Shown: positions 1-10,369 of the stretch, one piece after another
How the letters are laid out: each line of letters starts with the position of its first letter
Numbering within the stretch: the stretch's first letter is position 1
NCBI GenBank assembly: GCA_020650975.1
Contig: JAIPMN010009742.1
Location: 1 to 28,787 of the forward strand
Origin: Apostichopus californicus
Taxonomy: Eukaryota; Echinodermata; Holothuroidea; Aspidochirotida; Stichopodidae
Direction of reading: 5' to 3'
Length of the DNA: 28,787 nucleotides
Made by a program: the position numbers and the translations under genes
Notes under the pieces: model-generated
What the model saw: only the letters and a program-made list of their open reading frames with translations
What the model was told of the DNA's origin: nothing
Databases searched by the model: none

Positions 1-1890
1 CCCCCACACCCGCCCCTCCACATACACACAAATAGTAAGATAGGGATTGTGCTCTCTTTCTTCCCTCTCTCATTACTTGACATCCAAGAGATAAATAGTC
101 TCCTATACTGATGACGTAGTGGTTGATGGATGACGTCATTAGTCATTTTATTGGCTCTTAGTAATTTGAATTTGGCTTTAAGAGCAAATGACTTTAGAGT
201 TAGAAAAGAAAGTATATGTGGACAGTAATGTGGGTAATAAAACGTAAGAAATGACTTGTTTTACACTTTACGATAAAATACTAAGTAGCCTGTATGATCA
301 TGTAAGATACCGAATCTTTGTTTGGAGTTCTTTGTAGTAATTGAAGCTATTAACAGTTTACAAACCTAATCTCTTGATAAGATGGAGAAGAAATCCAGTA
401 GACACCCCAGCCCCTTCTCCGAATATAAGGAAAACCCTAGCAATAAATTTAAATTATGTACGCTGCCTTAGGTTAAGCCCTGAAAGGTGAGTAATATATG
501 TGTGGACGAGATTCTCATAATTACTCATTCTTTCTTACATGTACTTCTCTGTTATCGTTCTGTTTAAAGGTTCATTGAGCTAAATTCAAGAGACACAAGT
601 AGTCAATTTGTTATTTGTTTCTTCAACTTAGTAATCAGTGACGTCACCATACTATTTCAGTAGTTGGCTAATATGAGGGCGCTGTCTCTCAATACGGGAT
701 AGATCGTGGACAGTGAACTCATTACAAACTTTAGCAGCATATACATCAGATTCAGAAATGGTCACAGGATAACATTTATCTCTCACCCCCCCCCCCCTCC
801 TCTAGTCCCCAAAACGACAGCAATGTTACTAACAAATTACAATTGAACACTTTAGCGCACAAAACTCAGTAGTTGAACATGTAGCATATTAAAGGACGAC
901 TTTAATCACAACATTAATGTTATTATGTTGTAGACCATTGGCTTTCAGTCTAGGATGTTCTACTATAACAATTTGAGACATGTTACTTTAAATAGCTGAG
1001 TTTATCAGTAAAGGTTACTGGACTATATAATATAATACGGAGACAGTTATGTCAATTCCTCAAACGCAACACAAAACACAATGGGATGAGAAGAATTTAA
1101 AGCCTCAAATAACATGTTAACATTGAAGTAAAAATTCCACATGGACAAATGTAGTTGAAATCTATGTTCTGGTTTAAGAACGAAGTTACAAAACTTGATT
1201 TTGTTGAGTTATTCAAATGTATAAACACATTATTAACAAGAATATTTAGTCCTGTACTAAGGGGCTGACGTCATCAGCAATTTAGCATTAAAGGAGTATT
1301 CCAGACATTTATCTTACCAAACCAGAAAAGTTGAAGAAATGTTAATAACACTCCTTTTTAGACAATAACATTTAAAGATTGAAATTCCGCTTAAAGTAAT
1401 CCTTTAAACCAAATGTAAATTGAACAGTTATCTTTCAAATTTCACTTAATTATTGGATATGTATTTATTAATATCATTGAACAACCTAATCCCGCTACAA
1501 GATACATTCACAATGAATGTAAAAGTTACAGTGTTTATCAAGTCACCATGCCATTGTCTTGAGAATATAGACATTTGATGACGTCACAATCATACTAGAC
1601 TAGTTGCTTGTGTATTATACTGGAACTCTGGCGATGTTTGTAGTATTGGGAGATATTAACAGTTTACAACCTAAATCCTTATTAGATCCTTCCTCACTGA
1701 AATTACTGCCATCGTTTTGAGATGAGAGTGAATGACGTCACAGTCCTGCTGATGATTGGCATCGCCAGATGAACATGCATCTTGCATTGAGCTGTTAGAT
1801 AGGGATAAAATGATATACATTAGGTAATATTGTTATCATAATAAATGGGTCAAGCAAAAATACTCATTCGTAGAATTATGGAAGCAATAC
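1..1890. other. No gene seen; repeat-derived DNA with clustered TGACGTCA sites
   Basis: AT-rich sequence without coding signal. A phrase TTAACAGTTTACAA followed by CCTAATC or CCTAAATCC occurs at about 350 and 1656. Together with the recurring TGACGTCA sites this suggests old copies of one repeated segment. A 12-base poly-C lies at 786-797. Confidence 0.6.
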
Positions 1891-1897
1891 AACCCAC

Positions 1898-1941
1898 CTC
1901 CCAACCCGCCTCCTCCTCCTCCGACCCCCCCCCCTCCCCCT
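1898..1941 (+). repeat. CCT-rich microsatellite with poly-C
   Basis: CCTCCTCCTCCT followed by a 10-base C run (1925-1934) and CCCCC. Simple repeat. Confidence 0.85.
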
Positions 1942-1965
1942 GAAAATGCGCCAGCAGTACCATGA

Positions 1966-2147
1966 GCCAACCAGCTGAACAAACCATTGCGACACGTGAT
2001 ACAAGTTAGTAAAACAGCCAACTCAACAAAACACAGCGACGTGATACAAGCAATTAAACCAACCAGCTAAACAAAACACCGTGGCACGTGATACAAGTAA
2101 TTAAACCAACTAGCTAAACAAAACACCGTTGCACGTGATACAAGCAA
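1966..2147 (+). repeat. About 47-bp tandem repeat with CACGTG in most units
   Basis: Four imperfect units, each containing CCAAC..GCTAAACAAA and then a CACGTGATACAAG phrase. The CACGTG E-box palindrome is present in units 1, 3 and 4 and reduced to GACGTG in unit 2. Confidence 0.85.
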
Positions 2148-2183
2148 ACAACCGGTATGACGTTGCCCTCTTAAGTCACATAA

Positions 2184-2249
2184 TCAATGGCGGGGCCTCT
2201 ATTTTCAATGGCGGCGCCCACTATTTTCAATGGCGGCGCCCTCTATTTT
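2184..2249 (+). repeat. 22-bp tandem repeat with GGCGGCGCC
   Basis: Three copies of CAATGGCGGCGCC plus a CTATTTT spacer; the first copy is GGGGCC instead of GGCGCC. The ATGGCGGC core resembles the YY1 site and GGCGCC is a palindrome. Strikingly GC-rich for its surroundings. Confidence 0.85.
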
Positions 2250-3504
2250 GCCTTTGTTGTCCTCGTAGGTATAGGTTCACACATGAATTGCACATCTACA
2301 TTCTTCTAAACTGCAACGAAGGAATTCATTTACTCCCCTAATTATTGGTTTTAGGCAAAGGTAATTACTTGACGAATTTGTAGGAAACAGACATGGAACA
2401 AGATTATCTTGAACATGTTTGTTTGTTAGAAAACAGTATCGTGACGTCACCATAACGCACATAGTCGTTTTGTTATTAAACTTTCAAATTTTTACTGACA
2501 TGTTTTGTCCCTGTTAGTATTGAGGGATTACTCACGATAATCCCTAATTTTTATCCGTCAATATTAATAATATAATGAGGAAGGGTGGAATTATACTAGT
2601 CATTATAATAACCGTTTTAGTGATAACACACATGTTAGCACATAAGTAAATATATCTCTTTCAAGTTATGGCCTTCAGGTCTAACGCCTCAGCAGCGGAA
2701 GGTAGCTTGTGTATCCAAAAGTATTGCAACAATGAACAGATACTTTTGTTTATTGTTAAGAACTTATCACTCATTTCATACATTTTATCAGGGATCAGCT
2801 TGGTGAACACAAAATATTTGAAATTGAAATTGAAAGTAGCAGACACAATCATTTTTAACAAATACAATTTCCAATACTAAGGTAGAGAGTATTCAGCTGT
2901 ATTGACTTACAGTTACTTGAACCTTGCCTGCAGCTGGTTGAATTTCGCCAAGCTCAACTGGTAACTCTCCTCATCGAGCCCCTAAAACAAGAGGTAAAGT
3001 ATAAGTGATGAATATGTATAAGATAGCACAGAAACAAAGACAATGGAATATATTTTTATGTTGTAAATATTCCTCAGATGCAGCCATATAAGAAGTGTTA
3101 TCTCAAAGATAATCGATTAAACGAAATTAAATTTTACTTCTTTTTAAATTTATTGACCTTTTTTTCCAGTATATGATTTTAGCAATCATTGCAGGGGATT
3201 TCCCACTAGTATATCCTGTGCATTTTTTAGTACTGAACACGATATGCAACTGGAAGCTAAATCCATGAAACATCGGTCAATAATACCATGGAATTAGAAA
3301 GACTAGTTTGTGCAGGTTGGATTTTTATTAAAGCTTAATTGTATACTTAACATTTTGAAAATATGTATCAAAAATAGCAAAACTGAATAGTATATGTGAA
3401 CAAAGATTGATTCATAGCCATTGTCCATTTTTATATCGGTGTGCACAACACAAGGATCTAATCCTCTCCCAATCTATAAAAGTGATTTCTGTGTAAAACA
3501 GGAT
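2250..3504. other. No gene or clear repeat seen
   Basis: AT-rich sequence. Short open frames near 2277-2880 lie on both strands over the same bases and show no recognisable protein. Confidence 0.5.
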
Positions 3505-3690
3505 TACACTACTAATAATAATAATAAATGCAAATTTATATAGCGCCAATATCCAGAGGAAAACCAATGCTCAGTGGCGCTAGTGCTCAGGGAAGGCAGT
3601 CAAAAATAAATAAGTTTTGAGTCTGTTTTTGAAAACGAAGTGATTATTCGCAGGGCAGCCCGGCGTATAACATACACAGACACCTTATTC
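3505..3690 (+). mobile_element. Dispersed repeat with (TAA)n head and TTATATAGCGCC, ending in inverted minisatellite units
   Basis: Reads (TAA)n, TTTATATAGCGCCAATATCC, CAATGCTCAGTGGCGC, then AAGTTTTGAGTCTG. This is the same word order as 19655-20095. Directly after it (3645-3690) lie two ATTCGCAGGGC segments like those of the 42-bp minisatellite at 4859-5085, one continuing into GCCCGGCG. Confidence 0.55.
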
Positions 3691-4858
3691 GCAGGGCTGT
3701 GACGATTTTGAAAATAGGTTTATTATTGGCTTTCAATGACATCATTTTTGATGTGACTTCATTCATTGCTCAAACCCGAAGTTCTTTCATTTCTTTCAGA
3801 ATCAGATTCACCGTCTTTGCCGGTTTTTTATGGAGAAATGTTCCTGCTACATTTTAAATGTCATGAATTATTATAAAAATATTGTTTTTGAACCGACTGA
3901 CATAAGAAGAACTTAATTGCATTTGCACATTAAATTTACGATTCAGCCCTAGGGGCCTAGGCCCTAAGTCTGTAAGTTCTAACGTAGGTAGCCTAGCCTA
4001 AAGTACATGTCGCAAGCGTTACTGTTGGGCTAGGCTAAATGGACTAACCAATGGTTTGCCACTGCTTAGGCATGCTAACGTTAGGTGTAGGCAGTGATAA
4101 AGAATATGAAAGGATGGAACAGTTGGCCCCAAGAAACTGGCTCATTAGGAAATTTCTCGCGTCCCCATACTGATATCAACTTCAAAATGTGTATGAGGCA
4201 AAAGCCAGTTTCAGGGACATCAAATATCATCATATGTTAAGGGTCCCAGATTTATGAGATGCAAAAAGGGCTTCTGAAAAGTCAATTTTTGGGTCCTCAA
4301 TTATGCCAATCTTTATGGCCCCATAACGTCAAAGATAGGTTCTACTTAAGCCATATTAAAGGGGCTTGAAAGGCCGGTTTTGCTATTGTTACCAGTCAGT
4401 TTAGGGGCCTTGAAAAAGCCAACTTTTTGGGCCCAAATAGTCTTAGCCACTTCATAAGCTAATTTTTGCACCCCAGCAGTTCAATTTTAAAAGCTTATTT
4501 TAAGGGAGCTTACCTTGGGATTCCCCAAAAGCCGACATTGCCTTAAAGCCAATATGGTCAAGGGTGTGACACTCCCCCCCCCCCCCAAACCTTTACAAAT
4601 GAGCAGTCACTCTGCAAAAACAAAGGTGAAAATGAGGGATGACATTTTTTATGTTGGCAGTACTAATGCTAGACTGGTTCAATCTTAAGGCCCTAGGCTC
4701 CCAAAACCAATCCTAGCAGCATTAAGATAGGACTCCCAAAGGCCAATAAATTCCCCAAAATATAGGGGCTCCCAATTAAGACTCTCCAAAAGCCAGCTGG
4801 TGCCCAAAAAGCAAACCCGAATAGCCCAAAAGTTACTGAGCCCGTTAACCAAGTCTAA
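3691..4858. other. No gene; degenerate quasi-repeats rich in CCCAAAAGCC
   Basis: From about 4110 to 4850 words such as CCCAAAAGCC, GGGGCTT and AAAAGCCA recur irregularly, as in a decayed tandem array. A 13-base poly-C is at 4574-4586. CCTAGGGGCCTAGGCCC-type runs occur at 3948-3964. A minus-strand open frame here encodes only these repeats. Confidence 0.5.
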
Positions 4859-5085
4859 GGCTGCCCTGTGAATAAGGTGTATGTGTCTGGCTATTCGCAG
4901 GGCAGCCCTGCAAATAACATGCATGTGTCCGGCTATTCGCAGGGCTGCCCTGCAAATAAGGTGTCTGTGTTCGGCTGTTTGCAGGGCTGCCCTGTGAATA
5001 AGATGCTTGTGTCCGGCTATTCGCAGGGCTGCCCTGCGAATAAGATGTTGTGTCTGGCTATTCGCAGGGCTGCCCTGCGAATAAG
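4859..5085 (+). repeat. 42-bp minisatellite with a palindromic core
   Basis: About five and a half units of 42 bp (one is 41). Each contains ATTCGCAGGGC-T-GCCCTGCGAAT, an almost perfect 23-base palindrome, joined by AAGATGCTTGTGTCCGGCT-like spacers. Every unit can fold into a hairpin. The period is a multiple of three, so a frame stays open through it, but it has no protein-like features. Confidence 0.92.
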
Positions 5086-5560
5086 CCCCACCTTTTACGA
5101 TTACAGAACTCGCAAAACCGATCCCCCTGACTGTTAGTACTGTTACTTATGTTATACGGAAGGTTTGTAACGCTAAAACCTCCAAGTTAGTCCTAGAAAA
5201 CGTCGCGGTCCTAGGCTTAGAATAATCAAGAAATCAAGGCTATGTTTAATACCACAATGATAAATTGTTTTCAGCCTGTTTTTTGAAGTTGTCACGTCGT
5301 TGACTACGTTTGTCACCAGTCACAGCAGCTGTCGTGTATCAACTTCTGACTTGCGCAATACCAGAGTGAAGCGATCCATCACACTCAGCATCCAGAGCAG
5401 TCATGGTTGCCTCTCATGTATCATTCATGCGTCATTCACTTTCAGTGGTGCGATGTACCTCGAGAGCACACAAGGGGTCAAAAGTAACCCTTTTCAGAGA
5501 AAAAAACAAACATCTGGTTTACATACTATTAACAAACTTGTCAGGGATAACTTGGTTACA

Positions 5561-5786
5561 GGCCGCGAGACCGAAGGTCCGCGAGACCGAAGGTCCGCGA
5601 GACCGAAGGTCCGCGAGACCGAAGGTCCGCGAGACCGAAGGTCCGCGAGACCGAAGGTCCGCGAGACCGAAATTAAAAAAGGTCCGCGAGACCGAAGGTC
5701 CGCGAGACCGAAGGTCCGCGAGACCGAAATTAAAAAAGATCCGCGACACCGAAAGTCTTCGAGACCGAAGGTCCGCGAGACCGAAA
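5561..5786 (+). repeat. 16-bp tandem array, forward arm (GGTCCGCGAGACCGAA)
   Basis: Thirteen units: seven contiguous, then an ATTAAAAAA linker, three more, another linker, and three of which two are mutated. Each unit holds the small inverted repeat GGTC-CGCGA-GACC. It is far more GC- and CpG-rich than its surroundings. The frames that stay open across it (RPKVRETEG repeats) are repeat artefacts. Confidence 0.95.
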
Positions 5787-5986
5787 CTATTACTAGGCCC
5801 ACGACAGCGACGTAGCCAGAAATTTTAAAGGGGGGAGCACAGTTTGCGATTGATATGGGGGAGGGGTCTCTGTTGAGATTTTTTGGAACAATTGAAGGTC
5901 CTTAGATGCGATCTGGTGCAATGTTTTGCCAGTTTCATCATTATCATATGATATCATATTATCAGCAGATTTTGTTTCCTGTTTAA
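5787..5986. other. Spacer between the two inverted 16-bp arrays
   Basis: About 200 bases with GACGTAGCCAGAAATTT, a GGGGGAGGGG segment and TTTTTTGGAA. These words also recur after the second arm (near 6120-6175), so spacer and right flank may be pieces of the same transposon. Confidence 0.5.
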
Positions 5987-6093
5987 TTTCGGTCTCGCGG
6001 ACCTTTTCTTAATTTCGGTCTCGCGGACCTTTTTTTAATTTCGGTCTCGCGGACCTTTTTGAATTTCGGTCTCGCGGACCTTCGGTCTCGCGG
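5987..6093 (-). repeat. 16-bp tandem array, inverted arm
   Basis: Five units of TTCGGTCTCGCGGACC, the reverse complement of the array at 5561-5786. They are separated by TTTTTTAAT-type linkers that are also the reverse complement of the linkers in the forward arm. The two arms can therefore pair as a long inverted repeat around a 200-base spacer. Confidence 0.95.
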
Positions 6094-6790
6094 AATTCCC
6101 CCGAATCGCCGTCCTGGGGGAGGGGTATTAAGGGAGGCGGTGTCCCCTCCCCTTTTGATTATTTTTTGGAATCCTGGTGATGCCTACATGAAAAATGGTG
6201 GCACTTAGTGGCACTTCGAAGAAATATGCATTTTATGCATTATGCTAAAGAAATGATGGTTGCTTAGTCAAAATTTGACGCTATTTTTTTTATGTATACT
6301 TGACAATTACAATGCGGGTTTTTCGGACGCTTGCGCGGGTCAGCGGGTTTGGGTGTTAGAATGCGGGTCCAACCAGCGAAATGCGGGTCAGTTGGGAGCT
6401 CTGTTAAAGGGTGTGAAGACTCGCGCACAAAGAAACGTCTGATGCCGGTAATCTGACCTAGTTTCGAATCAGGTGAAACAGAAGTGTTAGACACCACGAT
6501 CGATCCCAGAAAATACACACACAGCTTGCTACCGTCGGTAATTAGACACTAGTGTACAGTCAATACATACAGCTACAGTCAATACCCACAACAGTGTACA
6601 TAGCAGCATGGACATCTCAGGTCTAGAATAGATAAAAGATTAAAAGGTATCACGTTTCATTACTGTCTGCATTTTGTAGCGACAAGAAGAAATCGTCATT
6701 TGCAAGCAACGGAAAGTTAACTTTTTCAGAGCGGGGCACGTGGTTTGGGAAGAGTCTTCAATGCCTTTAAGTTCATCCACCAAAATGTTT
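6094..6790. other. No gene seen; transposon-like G-rich segment then unremarkable DNA
   Basis: 6094-6215 has GGGGGAGGGG, CCCCTCCCC and TTTTTTGGAA words like the spacer before it. 6300-6440 has ATGCGGGT three times. Short open frames near 6260-6518 lack recognisable homology. Confidence 0.45.
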
Positions 6791-7160
6791 GTGAGTGATC
6801 CTGTTTACAAGGTTTCCAGAATTTGACCTGTTTACCTCAAATGACCATTGACCTCCACAGAAATCAATAGGGTACTTTTCCTCAATAAGGGGCATCCATT
6901 CACTATGTATGGAGTCTCTATTTTGTGAGTAAACTTGTTTAATATGTTTTCATACTTTGACCTCTGTTGACCACAAATGACCTTTGAACTCAGCAGGAAA
7001 CGAAGGTACATCCACATACTAAGTTCACCCACCATATATAACTTTATTATTTCCATTATATTATTACCAGCCAAGGTGTCACAGACACACTACCACCATC
7101 TCACAGGTTCCTCTTGCCTCTGGCAAGGAATAAAAAAAATAAAATAAAATAAATATTGCA
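6790..7160 (+). mobile_element. Transposon-derived repeat with TGACCT half-sites
   Basis: Phrases such as TGACCATTGACCTCC, AATAGGGTACTT and TGACCTTTGAACTC are characteristic of a dispersed repeat common in marine invertebrate genomes; related phrasing appears at 23620-23660 and 25600-25850. No coding capacity remains. It ends near an A-rich (AATAAAATAAA) run at 7130-7152. Confidence 0.5.
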
Positions 7161-7879
7161 TTTATTACAATCAAATGAATGAATAGATAAAAAATAGGTT
7201 GGAACTGACCGTAAGCATTTGTCATGTGTCTTAACTAGAATTTTGTTGTATAACATTATGACAAAGTTATACATACTCATTGTGCATTTTTTAGTGCATT
7301 GTGCAATTAAATGCGCCTCAGTAGTTATAAGAAATCTATGAGGTTTAATCCACTTTAGATAGTCCTAAATATACCTAGCAATATAATATCATTCAGATCA
7401 AAACAGAACATTTTGTATCCCAAACATTTAATATGATTGTTTATGTTTATATTTATCTGTTACAATCATTTGAATATTAATTTAGTAATTCCTCTTACAA
7501 TTTTGATGAAACATGTGATACATTTAGATACCTCCCCTAACAATTTAAACTTAGTATACAAGCAAGAAAACATTCCATTGGGAAAGATAGCTTTTAGCTA
7601 AAAAAACATAGACATACAAAATTTGAATAAAAATGTTCAATAATATTGTATCTTTATAGTATCTCTTCGTTCTCTTATTATACAAATGCACCACAATCGG
7701 CTGGCACAAATTTTGTACGGCTTATCAATAAAATGCATATATTCTGCAAAAAAATGAAAATAACACTGAATAGGAACAGAAAGAGGATGCTACTTTCAGT
7801 ATAACAGAAGCAAGTTACTGATTTAGGGTACCTTACAAATTAATTAATAGGCATTCTACCATTTTTTACCAAAAATTGT
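7161..7879. other. AT-rich DNA, no feature seen
   Basis: Downstream of the MYORG-like gene's likely 3' end. No open frame or repeat unit was recognised. Confidence 0.5.
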
Positions 7880-7885
7880 TTTATT
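7880..7885 (-). terminator. Candidate poly(A) signal of the MYORG-like gene
   Basis: AATAAA on the minus strand, about 360 bases after the stop codon. It is the first perfect hexamer met downstream; others occur at 7161-7166 and near 7042 in a repeat. In such AT-rich DNA the hexamer also occurs by chance, so the true 3' end is uncertain. Confidence 0.35.
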
Positions 7886-8241
7886 ACAACTTACAACAAA
7901 ACATGGCAAAATCATTAATGATTGAATTTATATCAAAATTTTGTATCAAAACGTGTCTTCGATATTTTTTTAAATGACAAAGTAAGTTTACATAAACATA
8001 TTATTACGATTGTCTGAACACTTGATCAGGTGAGTTTCAAGTTAATAAACCCTGCAAAATTGATAACATTAAAACATAATTACACCAGCTATTTATATAT
8101 TTCACTATTGCCACTGACTGGTCTGTTTGTTGTAGAAACACTGTTTACATCAAAACAGTGATGATCATGATCATCATCATTGCTCAATCTATACATGCAT
8201 ACTGTAGGTGTGAATTCTGGCTTAATTGTAAATTGCACAGT
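7886..8241 (-). other. Probable 3'-UTR of the MYORG-like gene
   Basis: This stretch lies between the stop codon and the first minus-strand AATAAA. It is AT-rich, has no open reading frame of interest and contains a short palindromic GATCATGATC run near 8160. Assignment rests only on position. Confidence 0.4.
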
Positions 8242-9930
8242 TTACTGCTTAACAAAGTATAAAATTTCATCCAGAGGGGCTCTCATACGACCATACCATC
8301 GCCCACCGGAGAGCATCTGGCCACTTGGGTCCAACCAATTCCCCTCTGGTAGGTACACATCCCTAGCCCTCCTGCCCTTATCAACAACAGGTGCTACAAG
8401 CATATCATTACCTACAAGGAATTCGCAGTCTATCCTAGTCGCATACTTGTCCGTTGGCGCTATCCACCACAGAGGTCTTATGATAGGACTGCCATCGACT
8501 ACTGTTTCTTTTTGCACAATTTCTAAAACTATCGGCGTTATCACTTCCTCGTGAAACGTCGTCCACCTGCGGGCGATTCTCACCACCTCTTCGTCGAAGA
8601 CCCACGGTTGAACTGAATACTGCATGGACGGGAGAAAGGCAGTCAGTTCTAGCCATCGGATGAAGAGCTCCCTATCTGGTAACAGAGTCTTTTGGGTATT
8701 AAGACCATCGTATGCATTTCCTCCAATCATATCAGGGAGAATAAAAGGATAACCCATGATGCTAAATGTCACCGCTGTAGTGAGCATCGTTTTCAGACCG
8801 TCGTCCCATCCCCACGTTGACTGCTTGTCCATCATGCGGAAAAAAATTGGCAAGCCCTGGTTTCTGCACCCAGCTCTCATCTCGATCTGGTTGCCGAGAG
8901 TCGCTACGGTATTTGCATAATGTGCGGTGTATTCACATGGGTTGCTCAACTCTGCATGTGTTTGAAAGTTATCGATCAGATAACATCCTTCGCCGGCATC
9001 GAATTTAAATGAGTCGATACCCGTTTCCTCCTGGAATTTTTTCAGCCGATCAACATACCACTTTGCGGCATCGGGGTTGGTGAAATCTAGCGCGGCTCCA
9101 TGACCATTCCACCACTTGATGATCCCAGGCTCCCCGTGTGCATTCTTCACCCAATATCCCAGCTTAGCACCTTCTCTGTATGCCTCAGAGTCCAGATTTG
9201 CAAATGGGGTTACCCAAGCTGTAACTCTGAAGCCCATATCATGGAGTTCCTTCACCGTCTTTGAAGGATTTGGGAATTTTTTCTCGTCAAATACGAAGTC
9301 ACCGTGGGCGACTTGGAACCCGTCGTCAATTTCTAGCTGGCTGTCCTTAAAGTTGTTCTCCCGGATAGACTTAGCAAACTCTATGATCGATGATTCATCG
9401 ATGCCCGTCTTATACTGGGCCCACGTGGACCACACCGGGCTTCTAAACATCCTCTCGTCAGGCCAACTGGAAGGAAAGGAGAAGAAGTTTGCTCTCATGT
9501 AGTCATGCACTTCTTTCACGTTCCGTCCGATACAAAGATTGTAGTCCATCGAAAGTGGGGACTTTTCATGATTCTGATACTTAGAGTTTTCGTAAGTGCT
9601 CCGCAGACAAAGTTTCTCCTTTGAAATGCCGACGTGAAGCGGAGTGGACGAATCAACATGTATTGCTACCCCGTTGGATGATAGCCAGTATGGCTCGAGG
9701 ATGGATCCATAACTGAATTTCGCATCCTCGTTAATTAAAATGTCTCCTGATACGTAGGGTGTCATCGGCATTTGCCATTCTTCGAGCGGCCATTGTTGCT
9801 CAAAGACTTCGCCACCACCGTACCAGTGAGCAGACTTCATGTCGTAACAGTCTTCCAATAATGTGACGTCCTTTGCTGCCTTCCAGTGAATGTGGTGACA
9901 GACTATATCTCCTGATTCTTGAAAGTCGAC
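8242..9930 (-). CDS. MYORG: MYORG-like GH31 glycosidase, exon 3 of 3 (main catalytic exon, stop codon)
   Basis: Third coding exon, residues 95-656 of a predicted 656-residue protein. GH31 enzymes hydrolyse alpha-glycosidic bonds; human MYORG is a type II membrane glycosidase of the secretory pathway with alpha-galactosidase activity. Seen here: the GH31 nucleophile segment FKFDAGE at about 402-408 (candidate nucleophile D405), the acid/base segment WGWDDGL at 467-473 (candidate D470) and the substrate-pocket segment PDMIGGN at 493-499. N-terminal to the barrel is a beta-sandwich (about 95-250), and the C-terminus continues with the beta-domain typical of the family (LVAPVVDKG, VYLPEGNWLD). 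The exon opens after a CTATTTCAG acceptor in phase 0, which matches the phase 0 end of exon 2. The stop codon TAA is at 8242-8244. Total length agrees with the family. No frameshift or missing key residue was seen, so the gene looks functional. The MYORG-family call is strong; exact substrate is unknown. Confidence 0.93.
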   Translation of the reverse strand, partial: VDFQESGDIVCHHIHWKAAKDVTLLEDCYDMKSAHWYGGGEVFEQQWPLEEWQMPMTPYVSGDILINEDAKFSYGSILEPYWLSSNGVAIHVDSSTPLHVGISKEKLCLRSTYENSKYQNHEKSPLSMDYNLCIGRNVKEVHDYMRANFFSFPSSWPDERMFRSPVWSTWAQYKTGIDESSIIEFAKSIRENNFKDSQLEIDDGFQVAHGDFVFDEKKFPNPSKTVKELHDMGFRVTAWVTPFANLDSEAYREGAKLGYWVKNAHGEPGIIKWWNGHGAALDFTNPDAAKWYVDRLKKFQEETGIDSFKFDAGEGCYLIDNFQTHAELSNPCEYTAHYANTVATLGNQIEMRAGCRNQGLPIFFRMMDKQSTWGWDDGLKTMLTTAVTFSIMGYPFILPDMIGGNAYDGLNTQKTLLPDRELFIRWLELTAFLPSMQYSVQPWVFDEEVVRIARRWTTFHEEVITPIVLEIVQKETVVDGSPIIRPLWWIAPTDKYATRIDCEFLVGNDMLVAPVVDKGRRARDVYLPEGNWLDPSGQMLSGGRWYGRMRAPLDEILYFVKQ

Positions 9931-10369
9931 CTGAAATAGTATGATAGGGGTATATACTTAACAGAGTGAAACGTTTTGACGAAAAGGAAAATAAATTAGC
10001 ATTCAAGTAAATATGTCAAACTATATTGTTACCTTAAACAGTGCAGGAGGGATGTGCCCTAACCCCCCCCCCCCTCCCCATCACACTTTTATAAAATATA
10101 AACTGAAAGTGCTCCTTGTTTTGTGTATACAGTACTGGTGCCACACCACAACACAGATGAAAGCACCAATATTCATGGACAGTACAGTTGCAAGTTTCTC
10201 AATACTAAGAAATACAAATTGATCTGCAGAGTACGTAAGTTTGATAGCAACTTGCTTCAGAACAGACGATGGTTAGGTCGAAGCTTAACAAACAATGCTC
10301 CACTAATAGCTAACCCACCGGATAAGTTACAGACTTAAAGGAGAATTCCACAAAATTTGATCAAATTAC
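9931..10369 (-). other. Intron 2 of the MYORG-like gene
   Basis: GTAATT to TTTCAG on the minus strand, 439 bases. It contains a 12-base poly-C tract at 10063-10074. No other coding or RNA signal was seen. Confidence 0.85.

Larger units (their letters stand above)
131..2449. promoter_or_regulatory. Cluster of six perfect CRE palindromes (TGACGTCA)
   Basis: TGACGTCA at 131-138, 639-646, 1266-1273, 1579-1586, 1733-1740 and 2442-2449, the binding palindrome of CREB/ATF factors. No perfect copy was noticed elsewhere in the window. No gene start was recognised nearby, so a regulatory role is inference; the sites may simply mark copies of a repeat. Confidence 0.5.

Noticed and set aside
4868..5137. 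Open frame of 89 residues with QGCPANK repeats
   Set aside because: The 42-bp palindromic minisatellite is a multiple of three and so stays open. No initiator ATG in good context, and one 41-bp unit breaks the pattern.
5300..5828. Two overlapping plus-strand open frames of 141 and 171 residues (and minus-strand partners)
   Set aside because: They are open only because the 16-bp array, read in three frames, lacks stops. The products are RPKVRETEG-type repeats with no fold or homologue recognised.
5561..6093. CRISPR-like look of the 16-bp array
   Set aside because: Units are contiguous or separated by identical AT linkers, not by unique spacers, and the DNA is eukaryotic.
8180..9502. Plus-strand open frames opposite the GH31 exon (124 and 128 residues)
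   Set aside because: Antisense shadows of a strongly conserved minus-strand coding exon.
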